Positions 17,925-26,880 of a stretch of 64,000 bases of DNA are shown one piece after another (position 1 is the stretch's first letter; each line of letters starts with the position of its first letter). Position numbers and translations under genes: made by a program. Source of the stretch: Chryseobacterium geocarposphaerae (GTDB taxonomy: Bacteria > Bacteroidota > Bacteroidia > Flavobacteriales > Weeksellaceae); contig NZ_PGFD01000004.1 of the NCBI RefSeq assembly GCF_002797535.1, positions 124,001-188,000 of the forward strand. The letters run 5' to 3'. The notes beneath the pieces were generated by a model. The model did no database searches. It had not been told where the DNA came from and worked only from the letters and a program-made list of their open reading frames with translations.

Positions 17925-18438
17925 TTTTGTAAAAGACCCCACCAAAGAAAATTTTCTGAAATCCAGAGAATTAATTATAACCAATCCGGGATATGATCCC
18001 TATTCTGATGATTTAGAGATCATGGAAAAACTGTTTGAGAATAAGGAATATGATAAGCTTAATTATTATGTTACCATTAACGTATTACTAAGTCCCAGAG
18101 CACATTTTATAAAATACTTTTCTTTAAAGCAGGTTGGAAATACAAAAGCGGCAGAAAGTATCATGTTCATTTGTCATAATATTTTAAGCTGTATAGAGAA
18201 AACGGGAGATGGAACCCTGCAGAATCCATATATCGTCACTAGAGTTTCTGATGAAAAAGATTTTTTGCAGCTTCATTTGAGAAAAGAATATACTCAACAA
18301 AGGTTGATGGAATATGAAGACAAATATTTAGATGTCCTAACATTAGAGGATGGCTCAGAAATATATTTCGATATTACCGTTCCTTATGAAAGAATTGCTT
18401 TTTCATTAAAAAAGAGAAATGAAGAAACAAGGGAATAA
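17887..18438 (+). CDS. DUF4919-like helical repeat protein
   Basis: The product is 183 aa (or 178 from the ATG at 17902). It begins with TPR-like helices (NPGYDPYSDDLEIMEKLFEN) and continues with GDGTLQNPYIVTRVSDEKD, typical of the DUF4919 group. It ends with an acidic beta segment, LDVLTLEDGSEIYFDI. It overlaps gene 1 by about 38 bp and precedes the MoxR gene. Its role is unknown, probably as an adaptor in the conflict system. Confidence 0.65.
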   Translation: MKHKKMSQETVFDFVKDPTKENFLKSRELIITNPGYDPYSDDLEIMEKLFENKEYDKLNYYVTINVLLSPRAHFIKYFSLKQVGNTKAAESIMFICHNILSCIEKTGDGTLQNPYIVTRVSDEKDFLQLHLRKEYTQQRLMEYEDKYLDVLTLEDGSEIYFDITVPYERIAFSLKKRNEETRE

Positions 18439-18481
18439 AGAAGAGGAAAAGAAAAATGGTAGAAATTTTAAAACTTAACAA

Positions 18482-19615
18482 ATGACTCAACATATTGATA
18501 AATTAAACAATGTTCTTAACTACGTAAAAAATACATTTGTAGGTAAAAACGATGTAGTGGATTTATTGGGAATCTGCTTGCTGGCAAGAGAAAATGCATT
18601 TTTATACGGCCCTCCTGGAACTGCAAAATCGGCTCTCGTAAGAACACTGGCAAAAACCGTAAAAGACGGAAAAAATTTCGAATACCTTCTCACCAGATTT
18701 ACGGAACCGAACGAAATTTTCGGACCTTTTGATATCAGGAAATTAAAAGAAGGAGAATTGTTGACGAACACAGAAGGAATGATGCCGGAAGCTTCAATGG
18801 TATTTCTGGATGAGATTTTCAATGCAAATTCTGCAATTCTGAATTCCCTTTTGATGGCTTTGAACGAAAAGATTTTCAAAAGAGGAAAAGAAACGAAAAA
18901 TCTCCCCGCACTGATGTTTGTGGGGGCAAGTAATGTTCTTCCTGAAGATGAAGCACTGAATGCATTGTTCGACCGTTTTCTGATCAGAATTAATGTTGAT
19001 TACGTAAATCCTGAGTTGCTTCAGCAAGTACTTTTAGCCGGAAGAAAGCTGGAAAATATGGTGGATATTGAAACACCGGAAATTCTTTCCCATGAAATCA
19101 AAGAACTTCAAAATTTGTGCAGAACGGTTGATCTGAAACCTATTTATGAAGTCTATCTAAATACAATTATCACCCTTAGAAATACAGGAATTGCGATTTC
19201 CGACCGTCGGGCAGTGAAATTACAGAATCTGATCGCCGCAAGTGCATTAATTTGCGGAAGAAATGAAGCTATTTTATCAGATTTATGGGTGTTGAAACAT
19301 ATTTGGGACACCGAAGAACAGATCGAGATACTGGAAGGAATTATCAACAGGACGATCGAAAAAGACGACCATCCGAAATCTCATCCACAAGCCTTACAAA
19401 ACAAAACTCCGAATCCGGAAGAAGTGATGAAAGATGTAAAAATCTTAGTGGAAAAATGGGAAAATGATACGCTGAGTTTTGAAGAACAGAATGTGATTAA
19501 AGATAAATTAAGATACCTTCAAACACGTTGCGACTGGATCAAGAATCCTGAACAAAAACAATATATCCAACAGGAAATCGAAAGTTTATGGCAGAAGATT
19601 CTCCAAAGCATATAA
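18482..19615 (+). CDS. MoxR-type AAA+ ATPase
   Basis: The 377-aa AAA ATPase has Walker A GPPGTAKSALVRTLAK (about residues 43-58), Walker B MVFLDEIFNAN (about 105-115), sensor 1 MFVGASNVLPED and arginine finger FDRFLIRI. MoxR ATPases remodel client proteins together with vWA partners. The product is the motor of this cluster. It overlaps the next gene by 28 bp. Confidence 0.92.
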   Translation: MTQHIDKLNNVLNYVKNTFVGKNDVVDLLGICLLARENAFLYGPPGTAKSALVRTLAKTVKDGKNFEYLLTRFTEPNEIFGPFDIRKLKEGELLTNTEGMMPEASMVFLDEIFNANSAILNSLLMALNEKIFKRGKETKNLPALMFVGASNVLPEDEALNALFDRFLIRINVDYVNPELLQQVLLAGRKLENMVDIETPEILSHEIKELQNLCRTVDLKPIYEVYLNTIITLRNTGIAISDRRAVKLQNLIAASALICGRNEAILSDLWVLKHIWDTEEQIEILEGIINRTIEKDDHPKSHPQALQNKTPNPEEVMKDVKILVEKWENDTLSFEEQNVIKDKLRYLQTRCDWIKNPEQKQYIQQEIESLWQKILQSI

Positions 19616-20331
19616 AAGAATTTTGGGCAGAGCTTCCCCGCGCAGATGAAGATTTTTTAGGTTCGATTCGTGACTGGAAAAATGTTCAGATTGCATTGGA
19701 TGATGAAATAATCTGGCTGAAAGGTTTTACTGGTGAACAGGCTGTTTCACCGGAAATCCAGCAGTTGCCGAATTTTTTGCTGTATGAATTAAGAGACGGA
19801 CTGTTGTTCCGAAAAGATGCATTGGTTCCGAGTAAAAAAGTGAGAACGGCTTTACTTTGGACTCCTATTGACAAAACGTTACGGTTGACTTTTCCTTCTT
19901 CCAATCATAATTTTTTCGGAATTGATGAAAAGATTGAAGTTAAATTAAAGCCAAGCGAAGAAGAACAGCCTGCAGCGGCTTTGTTGTGCTCAATTCCTGA
20001 AATTAAAGATACGATTATTGCATTGCCAAAATTTAAACTGGAAAAAATAGATTGGATTATTATTGATGATAAAGCATTATTCTTAGGAAATCCGTTGTTG
20101 AGCTTTCCGGGAAAAACGTTTTGGTCGAAAGACGGTCATCTTTTGCCGACAGGTTTTGATTTTGAATTTAAAAATTTGAGTTGTTTATTGCAAAAAAAAT
20201 ATAATGCAAGTAAGGATCAATGGCTTTTATGGAGTGAAGACGGAAGTGTTTTAAACATCAATAAAGAAGATCTCCGCAAGTTATCTGTAAGCTCATTCCG
20301 CCTGACTGAAAAATCACAAGAATGGATATAA
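19588..20331 (+). CDS. Beta-propeller-associated (bpX-type) protein
   Basis: This 247-aa beta-rich protein has a Trp-containing start (EFWAELPRADEDFLGSIRDW) and repeated aromatic/acidic strands (DEIIWLKGF, KLEKIDWIIIDDKALFLG, DQWLLWSEDG). It sits between the MoxR and vWA genes, where ternary MoxR-vWA systems carry a bpX subunit. Assignment to that family is from context and general appearance. Confidence 0.65.
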   Translation: MAEDSPKHIKEFWAELPRADEDFLGSIRDWKNVQIALDDEIIWLKGFTGEQAVSPEIQQLPNFLLYELRDGLLFRKDALVPSKKVRTALLWTPIDKTLRLTFPSSNHNFFGIDEKIEVKLKPSEEEQPAAALLCSIPEIKDTIIALPKFKLEKIDWIIIDDKALFLGNPLLSFPGKTFWSKDGHLLPTGFDFEFKNLSCLLQKKYNASKDQWLLWSEDGSVLNINKEDLRKLSVSSFRLTEKSQEWI

Positions 20332-22712
20332 TTGCTTATTTTCAATCATATATAAATTATTTTTGGGAATGGACTACTGATGAAGATGTTCCCGACGATA
20401 CCGGATACAATGAAAACAACCTTATTTCGATTCCGAATGTAGGGGCAATTGCTTATAGACCTTATGTGATAGAAGTTTTAAAAGAATTAAAAGATTTGGG
20501 ATTTCCGCCTTTTGGTTCATTACTTCTTGCTTTATATGCTACTCAGGGTGGATATTTAAATCTGGATGGAGTTTTTTATTATTTGAACAGGCAAAAAAAT
20601 ACTTTGCCAGAAATAGACTCGGATATTAATTCTGCAATTAAGTTTTTAGAGAATTTAAGTCATATCGGAGCTTCATTTAAAAAAGGGCAAAATAAAATTA
20701 TTCTTTTACAGACAATTTTTAGAGATTGTCATAATAAAGTTTCATCCGTAGCTTCAGAATTAATTGTAAAAATATTTGAAAAAAGACCTTATATAATTGC
20801 TGAAGCAGCGAATAAAAAAGATTTAACCTCAATTGCTATTAATCGGGATATTAAAACTTTGGCTTTACTTCACCATAAATTTCCTACAACAGAATCAATT
20901 ATTAATGCGATTAGAGGAACTGTTGATATTCCCGAATTAGAAGACGAAGTCATTGAAGAAGAAACCACCGTTGAAACCGACAAAGATTTCATTCAGGAAC
21001 TGATTGAAGAACCAAAAACATTTCAGGTCGGAAGTTTAATTAAAAGAATCTGGAGCGGGCTGAAAATCCCGATGCGCCACCTTTCTCCCGGCGAACAGCC
21101 GATCGGGGGAATTTCTGATATGACGAATAAAGGTGATTTCCACAGAATGCTTTTGTCAGAATTTGCCAATGAAGATGAGGTTTTCATGAATCGCGTTGCG
21201 AATAACGAAGCCCTGTATATTCAGCGTGAAATTCCACCTGAGGAAAATATTTTTGAAAGAGTGATCCTTATTGATACTTCCCTGAAAAACTGGGGAACTC
21301 CGAAGGTTTTGGGTTTTGCATCGGCGATTGCGGTAATCAAGCATCCAAAGGCGCATTCTGAATGTAAAGTTTTTGCGTTGGGACAGGCCAATATCCCGAT
21401 TTCTTTGGATAAAGTGGAGCAGGTTATCGAAAATCTGAATCAGGTGAGTTCAGCTCTGGAAGTTTCTCATGCATTGGAAAAATTCTTTGAAGAAGAGCAC
21501 CGTGAAAAAGATCTTGAAGTTTTTTTTATTACGCATCAGGAAAATTTAGCCCATCAAAAACTGCAGAAAGTTATCCACGAAAACAGAGATCGACTAAAAT
21601 TTTTGGTAACAACTTCTGCAGATGGCGAACTGAATTTTTACAAACATCAAAAAGGAACGAGAAAACATATTCAGAAAATTCTTCTTCCCTTAAAAGAATT
21701 GTGGGCAAATCCACCACAACGTAGACAAAAAGGTGAAGATAATTCATCTAAAAACTGGAAAAAGACCGATGTTCCCATCAATTATCCGATTTTGTTTCCG
21801 ACACCGGTTAATAAAATTGCGATTTTTCTATATGAGGGCGAATTTTTTATTTTAAGCAATAAAAAACAGCTGTTGAGGACTTATTTGACGGATAATTATT
21901 ATAATAAAAATTATTATGATCATTACAAAATCCATCGTGGCTGTGAAGTTTTATTTGAAGGTATTTCTGTGAAACCGAGAGGGCAGTTTGCTTTGGCGAG
22001 AAATAAACAGCAGCAATTTATTTTGTGTCAATATCAACCGGATAAAAAGCTGATTTCTAAATTAAATTTAAATACTAAAGAATATTCCGAATTGAATTTG
22101 ACAGGAATGGCGATTCCTAAAGAATTGAAGCTGGTATATTTTGATAAGAAATTTTATCTGTTTTTCCCTAAAAGGGATTCTATTTATGAAATTAATTTAG
22201 AAGGAAATATTTCAATTGGTCAAATTCAAAATGATCCGGAAATCGCAAAAAATTATGCTAAAGTTGAGACAGAAATTGGAAAATTAAAAACCAGCGGAAT
22301 TAAAATTTTAAACAATTTCAGTAATATCGGAATTAATTCTGAGAAAAATCTTGTGGTTTCGAATAATGAATTTAATAAAGTGTATGATAATTCATTAACA
22401 TTGTATAGAAACAGACATCGGATTGAAATTTTTGCCCATCAGAACAAAAACAGGTTCTCGTTTTCTGATGGGAGCGAAATTATTACAGATTCCCGCGGAA
22501 TGCTGACTTTTAAAAGCAGCAACAAAAATATCCCTGAATTCTTTATTCCATCAACGGAATATGGCTTTTTGGCGTTGGCAACACATACGGAATTTGGGGG
22601 TTCAGAATATTATCTGCCGGAAAGTACTTTATTAAAAGTGAAAAAAATGGAAGATATGTATGCTGAACACTTAAGGAGATTTATAGATCAAATTTGGGAA
22701 TATGGAGCTTAG
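20322..22712 (+). CDS. vWA domain plus beta-propeller protein
   Basis: The 796-aa protein has three parts. Residues 1-250 are helical. A vWA-like domain of about residues 310-450 (ERVILIDTSLKNWGTPKVL, then LEVFFITHQE) follows. A C-terminal half of repeated YxxxKFYLFFPKRD-type beta strands fits a propeller. The MIDAS motif is imperfect (D-T-S-L-K instead of D-x-S-x-S), so metal binding may be reduced. It is the partner of the MoxR ATPase and overlaps both neighbours by about 10 bp. Confidence 0.78.
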   Translation: MDIIAYFQSYINYFWEWTTDEDVPDDTGYNENNLISIPNVGAIAYRPYVIEVLKELKDLGFPPFGSLLLALYATQGGYLNLDGVFYYLNRQKNTLPEIDSDINSAIKFLENLSHIGASFKKGQNKIILLQTIFRDCHNKVSSVASELIVKIFEKRPYIIAEAANKKDLTSIAINRDIKTLALLHHKFPTTESIINAIRGTVDIPELEDEVIEEETTVETDKDFIQELIEEPKTFQVGSLIKRIWSGLKIPMRHLSPGEQPIGGISDMTNKGDFHRMLLSEFANEDEVFMNRVANNEALYIQREIPPEENIFERVILIDTSLKNWGTPKVLGFASAIAVIKHPKAHSECKVFALGQANIPISLDKVEQVIENLNQVSSALEVSHALEKFFEEEHREKDLEVFFITHQENLAHQKLQKVIHENRDRLKFLVTTSADGELNFYKHQKGTRKHIQKILLPLKELWANPPQRRQKGEDNSSKNWKKTDVPINYPILFPTPVNKIAIFLYEGEFFILSNKKQLLRTYLTDNYYNKNYYDHYKIHRGCEVLFEGISVKPRGQFALARNKQQQFILCQYQPDKKLISKLNLNTKEYSELNLTGMAIPKELKLVYFDKKFYLFFPKRDSIYEINLEGNISIGQIQNDPEIAKNYAKVETEIGKLKTSGIKILNNFSNIGINSEKNLVVSNNEFNKVYDNSLTLYRNRHRIEIFAHQNKNRFSFSDGSEIITDSRGMLTFKSSNKNIPEFFIPSTEYGFLALATHTEFGGSEYYLPESTLLKVKKMEDMYAEHLRRFIDQIWEYGA

Positions 22713-24417
22713 AATACAGCCTTTTCCGAAAAATAATTATCCTAAAAAAGGACTTTTAATAAAAGGTCCATCACCTTTGACGTGGCTTCATGAGATGGAA
22801 ATATTAGGAATAGATTTAAACCAGATCCGATCTTTTCCGATTCCTTCCAACAAACCGAATGTATTGTATGGCTGTTTCCTGATCTTTGAAAATCTGGCTC
22901 CAAACGAAATTGGAAGAAATTCTTATTTTCAGTGTATTGATAGTAAATTTTTCATTCCTGAAAACACTACTTTTTATCCTAAACTCAATCCGGAAGACTG
23001 GCAAAATGCCGATACCGAATTTCTCATTATGCATCCTGAATTTGGCTTGGTTAAATTAAATGAAGAGATCGACTGGATTTCATTAATTCAAAATCCAAAA
23101 CCAACGGAAGCCAAATTGAGAAAGCCTTCAAATGGCGTGAAAATTCCTCAGAAAATTCAGAGTTACACCGTAGAAATGGATGATGAAAAGGTATTGGAAG
23201 CTCTTGAAAAGCCACAAACTGAAGAAGAATGGATGAAAAACCTTCCTTTCGACATGAAAAAAGTAATGAAAGGCAACAAAAAGGAAATCGAAAAATATTT
23301 AAAATATATTGAAAGATATCCTGACAGAGCCGTAGAATTGGGTGTTCCGCTTGATATCATGGGGACTTCACGAGGTGATGGATTCAGCAAATTTAAATTT
23401 TTAGAAGGAACCTGGCTTGAGAAATTACTTGGTGGAAAAGGTAGAGATACTGAAGGTGGAAGTTCTTCGGGACGCGGTTACAGCTGGATTTTCTGGGTAA
23501 TTTTGTTATTTGTTGGATTGGTAAGAATCTTTGTTCATTTTAATAAAGAAGATTTTTCAAAAGAGACCCCGGTTTCCTCCGGGAAAATTACAAGAAAAGA
23601 AGCCGAAAATATGATGAAGCCTGTTATTGCTTATCAATCGGGCGTTACGGATATTGATATGAAGATCGATTCGATGTATGGAAAAAAGAGACAGGATTTA
23701 ATGAATGAACATATAAAGGCATTGAATTTTAGTGGAAAAGATGAAAAGAGCTATGAAGAATATATAAAAAATGGAGGAAGACCGATTGATAAAATTCAGA
23801 ACGAGATTTTTAGTCTGAATGATAAGACTAAATTGGCAACAGATTCGTTAAAAAGGGTTTATCGAAAGAAAATCGTAAAGTATTTAGTTCAGAACGAAGA
23901 AAAAATAAAGAAAAAAATTACTGATTCTATTAAAAAATCAAGCTCAGGAAAACCTGCAGATGAAGGCATTGTAAAAAAAATAATCATAAAAAAGCAAATG
24001 CTGATTGAAGATTCTTTAGGCAGACTTTACGGAACCAAAGATTATGTGGAACCACCTATTGATCCGAATAAGGCAAAGAAAGTGGAAACCCTGGAAAAGG
24101 AAAAACCAACCGAAAAACACGATATTTCTTTTGCCGAAATTTTCTGGCTGATTGTTGCTATGACAGGTGCTGTTGGCTTATATTCTTTCGTTGTGAAAAG
24201 AAGGTCCTTGAATGTTGGCGGAGAAAATGTTCCGAGTGGGATCAAAGTTTTTTTGATGATCGTTTTGGTGGCGATGTTGGTATATATTTTCTATCCTTTG
24301 ATCGAAATGTTCGGGTACAATTGGTTTGTATGGCTTTTGATAATTTGCGTGATAGTTCTTCTTTACAGACTTTTCAGTGAAGAAAAAACGATTTTAAAAT
24401 CTGATAAGGATGAATAG
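22702..24417 (+). CDS. Membrane protein of the MoxR/vWA cluster
   Basis: The 571-aa protein has a soluble N-terminal domain (residues 1-245, Trp/Pro-rich, with LTWLHEMEILGIDLNQIRSF). A first membrane segment (YSWIFWVILLFVGLVRIFVH, about 257-276) follows, then a charged coiled region of about 200 residues and three C-terminal membrane helices. It probably anchors the system at the inner membrane. The two flanking overlaps show operon membership. Confidence 0.75.
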   Translation: MELRIQPFPKNNYPKKGLLIKGPSPLTWLHEMEILGIDLNQIRSFPIPSNKPNVLYGCFLIFENLAPNEIGRNSYFQCIDSKFFIPENTTFYPKLNPEDWQNADTEFLIMHPEFGLVKLNEEIDWISLIQNPKPTEAKLRKPSNGVKIPQKIQSYTVEMDDEKVLEALEKPQTEEEWMKNLPFDMKKVMKGNKKEIEKYLKYIERYPDRAVELGVPLDIMGTSRGDGFSKFKFLEGTWLEKLLGGKGRDTEGGSSSGRGYSWIFWVILLFVGLVRIFVHFNKEDFSKETPVSSGKITRKEAENMMKPVIAYQSGVTDIDMKIDSMYGKKRQDLMNEHIKALNFSGKDEKSYEEYIKNGGRPIDKIQNEIFSLNDKTKLATDSLKRVYRKKIVKYLVQNEEKIKKKITDSIKKSSSGKPADEGIVKKIIIKKQMLIEDSLGRLYGTKDYVEPPIDPNKAKKVETLEKEKPTEKHDISFAEIFWLIVAMTGAVGLYSFVVKRRSLNVGGENVPSGIKVFLMIVLVAMLVYIFYPLIEMFGYNWFVWLLIICVIVLLYRLFSEEKTILKSDKDE

Positions 24418-25432
24418 ACAGAAGTTTGTAAATAAATTTATGGCAGCTTTTTTTATTTTGGTAATCATTAAGGTTATCGGGATATTGGCGCAGCTATTCC
24501 ATCAGAGCTTTTGGAGCGTAATCGGGACTTTGCTGATTTTTGCTATCATTGCTTTTATCATTTTCGCTGTGTTGCTGCAGTTGGAAAAGAAAGAAAAGGA
24601 AAAAAATCAATCTGCAGGAAGAGTTGCAAATGGTGGCGGAAATTTTTACGTTGAAACTTCACTTTTTGATAAAATAAGAAATAAATATGAAGAATTGGCT
24701 CAAAAATACATTGACGAAAAAGATTATAAACGAGCCGCAAAAGTATATATAAATCTTCTTCGGGATAATTATCGTGGTGCAAAAACGTTGGAAGATGGTG
24801 AATTTTACAACGAAGCAGCCGTGATCTATTTAAAAAAATTAAAAAATAAATCTGAAGCAGCAAACTGTTACGAAAAAGCTAGGCAATACAAAAAGGCAAT
24901 CGATTTATACAAAGAGCTTGAGCAGAAAGAAAAAGTAGGGGATCTGTATCGTGAAATTAACGATATTAAAAATGCAAATACCTATTATCAAATGGTTGTG
25001 GATGATTATGTGAACAATAATCAGATGGTAAAAGGTTCGTTGATTTACCGTAAAAAAATGGAGATGCCGGATGAAGCCCAAAAAATTCTGTTGAAAGGTT
25101 GGGAAGAAGATCATGATGCATTCAATTGTCTGAATAATTATTTTGCGAATATTCATGATGTTAAAAAATTGGAGACGGAAATTCAGGATTTATATCAAAA
25201 GACGCCTGAATATAAGAAGATCACTTATCTTGAAGCGATGAAGTATGAGTTTAAAAAAGATCCGAAACTTCAGTTCACAACAAGAAATATTGCCTATGAA
25301 ATTATCGCAGAGAAGGTAGCCAACCGTTCCGAAATCGTCAATGAGCTGAAATATTTCAATCCTGATGATGAGATAATTTTAAAAGACATTTCGAGGTATA
25401 AAATGGGAAGGAATAAAATGTTTAGAAACTGA
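24410..25432 (+). CDS. Membrane-anchored TPR protein of the MoxR/vWA cluster
   Basis: The 340-aa protein has two N-terminal membrane helices (FFILVIIKVIGILAQLF and WSVIGTLLIFAIIAFIIFAV). They are followed by about five tetratricopeptide-like repeats (YIDEKDYKRAAKVYINLLRD, NEAAVIYLKKLKNKSEAAN, CYEKARQYKKAIDLYKELEQ). It is the last gene of the cluster and overlaps the previous gene by 8 bp. It probably acts as a scaffold. Confidence 0.8.
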   Translation: MNRQKFVNKFMAAFFILVIIKVIGILAQLFHQSFWSVIGTLLIFAIIAFIIFAVLLQLEKKEKEKNQSAGRVANGGGNFYVETSLFDKIRNKYEELAQKYIDEKDYKRAAKVYINLLRDNYRGAKTLEDGEFYNEAAVIYLKKLKNKSEAANCYEKARQYKKAIDLYKELEQKEKVGDLYREINDIKNANTYYQMVVDDYVNNNQMVKGSLIYRKKMEMPDEAQKILLKGWEEDHDAFNCLNNYFANIHDVKKLETEIQDLYQKTPEYKKITYLEAMKYEFKKDPKLQFTTRNIAYEIIAEKVANRSEIVNELKYFNPDDEIILKDISRYKMGRNKMFRN

Positions 25433-25516
25433 TTTAAAATTAAAGATCAGTGTCTTAAATACATTTGATTTTATTACCCTTAACTGTGAAAATTACAAAC
25501 TAATAAAGAAAAAGAT

Positions 25517-25728
25517 TTATCTTTGCCCCAGAAAAATTATGACAATACAAAGAGCACATATCAGTTTAAATCTATGCGATCGCCCTGTACTAAAGGGATC
25601 GTTTGGATATGAATGGATGATATTGAATGAGGCGAAATGTGCTTGCTTTGAAAATTATTTACTGTAAACCCGTAAAAGTTTGATCAAAATACTGCAGAAA
25701 CGCCTCGATTATCGAGGCGTTTTTTGTG
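25517..25728 (+). ncRNA. Small structured transcription unit 1 (possible 42-aa peptide)
   Basis: A -7 box TATCTTTG (25517-25524) is followed by a short unit and the terminator CGCCTCGATTATCGAGGCG-T6 at 25700-25726. Inside, AGCACAT and ATGTGCT form a perfect 7-bp closing stem. An inner hairpin GATC(G)CCCT/AGGGATC has the 7-nt loop GTACTAA. An ORF 25539-25667 (42 aa, starts MTIQRAHISLNLCDRPVLKG) fits the same unit. Whether it is an RNA gene, a peptide or a leader cannot be told. Confidence 0.5.
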
Positions 25729-25970
25729 TTTTTAGAGCAGAAATTATTTAGAATGAAAAAAAATAACCATAAAAGTGAAAATTATTTAAACAAAAATGAA
25801 CAATTAATAAGAAAATAAAGCGTGATCAATAACCCGATGAGAGACAGTCATTTAGGTATTCGAGGTATCTGCAAACCATTGCGGACAGAGATTCTCTATT
25901 CTAAATTTTAATTGTATTTAACTGATTTTCAATTGTTTAAATGAAAAATAAATTTGCGAGTTAAAAAAAA
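25729..25970. other. AT-rich gap with one hairpin
   Basis: No gene is seen. TCTGCAA-ACCA-TTGCGGA (25868-25885) forms a 7-bp hairpin with a four-base loop within a GC-richer patch at 25836-25906, which may be another small RNA. The rest is AT-rich. Confidence 0.35.
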
Positions 25971-25972
25971 AC

Positions 25973-26243
25973 ATATTTACTTTGCAACCGAAAATTGAAA
26001 GCAATAAGTTTTCAAGCCTTTCAAAAAAACTTTTAAAACAAGAATAATAAAATGAAACAATTACATAACATATCTAATTTATCTTCAAGACAACGCGGTG
26101 TAGAACCGATGGGGCAGGGGTATGCTTGTATTATTCTTCTTGATAGTGAATTTGTAGAGAAAAGGTGCTTATATACATGGGTCAGCTAACGAACTGACAC
26201 GTCTAAAAATATAAAGCGCCTCCTGAAAAGAGGCGCTTTTTTT
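25973..26243 (+). ncRNA. Small structured transcription unit 2 (possible 45-aa peptide)
   Basis: A promoter-like TTTG...TTTACTTTG lies at 25955-25984, and the terminator AAGCGCCTC...GAGGCGCTTTTTTT at 26214-26243. An ORF 26052-26189 (45 aa, starts MKQLHNISNLSSRQRGVEPM) lies inside and has no recognisable family. The short hairpins CGGT/ACCG and GTCAG/CTGAC are visible. The architecture copies unit 1 (box, about 130-bp ORF, strong terminator) immediately before the tRNA array. Confidence 0.45.
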
Positions 26244-26245
26244 AT

Positions 26246-26319
26246 GGTTTCTCTAGCTTATTTGGTAAAGCGTCGGTCTGTGGAACCGAAGAACAGGGTT
26301 CGATCCCCGGAGATACCCA
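26246..26319 (+). tRNA. tRNA-His (GTG), divergent
   Basis: The anticodon stem TCGGT/ACCGA holds loop CTGTGGA, giving GTG at 26280-26282. The acceptor GGTTTCT pairs with AGATACC with one T-T mismatch. With a one-base shift it can be read as G-1:C73, the His identity pair. The T stem has one A-G mismatch. First gene of array 2, 3 bp after the terminator T-run. Confidence 0.75.
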
Positions 26320-26323
26320 AAAT

Positions 26324-26403
26324 GTGAATGGTCAATGGTGAACTTTGTTTCACAAGTGAATTTAAAATTGGCAAGCAAAGCAAATTGCCACTTGACCATT
26401 CAC
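26324..26403. repeat. Inverted-repeat spacer in tRNA array
   Basis: GTGAATGGTCAA and its complement TTGACCATTCAC bound a spacer with inner repeats (TTGGCAAGCAAAG, CAAATTGCCA). Similar spacers lie at 26496-26576, 26881-26961 and 27700-27769; all fold as long hairpins between tRNA genes. Confidence 0.75.
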
Positions 26404-26415
26404 AAATAAAAAAAC

Positions 26416-26491
26416 AATCTCATAGCTCAATTGGTTGGAGCATCGACCTGATACGTCGAAGGGTGAAGGTTCGAGTCCTTCTGGGATTACA
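26416..26491 (+). tRNA. tRNA-Ile (GAT), divergent
   Basis: The acceptor AATCTCA/TGGGATT starts with A instead of the usual G. The D arm is TAGCTCAATTGGTTGGAGCA. Anticodon stem TCGAC/GTCGA has loop CTGATAC (GAT). T arm GAAGG-TTCGAGT-CCTTC, discriminator A. Confidence 0.85.
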
Positions 26492-26495
26492 AAAT

Positions 26496-26576
26496 GTGAA
26501 TGGTTAATAGTGAATTTTGCTTCACAAGTGAGTTTAAAAATTGACCAGCGAAGCGGATTGACAATTCACCATTCAC
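26496..26576. repeat. Inverted-repeat spacer in tRNA array
   Basis: It begins GTGAATGGTTAATAGTGAA and ends TTCACCATTCAC; the same family as the spacer at 26324-26403. Confidence 0.7.
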
Positions 26577-26581
26577 GTAAA

Positions 26582-26657
26582 AGGTTCCGTGGCTCAATTG
26601 GATAGAGCATGGGTTTTCTAAACCCAGGGTTACAGGTTCGAGTCCTGTCGGAATCAC
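26582..26657 (+). tRNA. tRNA-Arg (TCT), divergent
   Basis: Acceptor GGTTCCG/CGGAATC, D arm TGGCTCAATTGGATAGAGCA, anticodon stem TGGGT/ACCCA with loop TTTCTAA (TCT), T arm ACAGG-TTCGAGT-CCTGT, discriminator A. It is well formed and closely resembles a working tRNA-Arg. Confidence 0.88.
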
Positions 26658-26660
26658 AAA

Positions 26661-26735
26661 AGGTCTATTGAGGTAATGGCTAACCTGCCTGACTGTCGCT
26701 CAGGCACTGCGAGTTCGATTCTCGCATAGACCGCA
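26661..26735 (+). tRNA. tRNA-Asp (GTC), divergent
   Basis: Acceptor GGTCTAT/ATAGACC is perfect, anticodon stem CCTGA/TCAGG with loop CTGTCGC (GTC), T arm GCGAG-TTCGATT-CTCGC. Discriminator G followed by CA agrees with Asp identity. Only 3 bp separate it from tRNA-Arg. Confidence 0.88.
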
Positions 26736-26736
26736 A

Positions 26737-26797
26737 AGATTCACGGAAAATTTCGGATCCGACTGTCTCTCGGAAAAGAATTGAAAGTGAATCTGCA
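26737..26797 (+). ncRNA. Armless tRNA-like hairpin, anticodon-like GTC
   Basis: AGATTCAC pairs with GTGAATCT (8 bp). Inside, TCCGA/TCGGA encloses the 7-nt loop CTGTCTC, as in the neighbouring tRNA-Asp. The segments where D and T arms would lie are short and unpaired, and GCA follows the stem as in tRNA-Asp. It may be a minimal mimic or a decayed copy. Confidence 0.35.
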
Positions 26798-26800
26798 AAA

Positions 26801-26875
26801 CTGGAAAGATAACGGTGGTTGTTTACCCGTCTTGGACGCGGGAGGTCGCAAGTTCGAATCTTGCTTTCCAGACCA
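26801..26875 (+). tRNA. tRNA-Pro (TGG), divergent
   Basis: Acceptor CTGGAAA/TTTCCAG is perfect, anticodon stem CCCGT/GCGGG has loop CTTGGAC (TGG), T arm GCAAG-TTCGAAT-CTTGC is perfect. Discriminator A with encoded CCA. The D arm is weak. Confidence 0.85.
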
Positions 26876-26880
26876 TAAAA

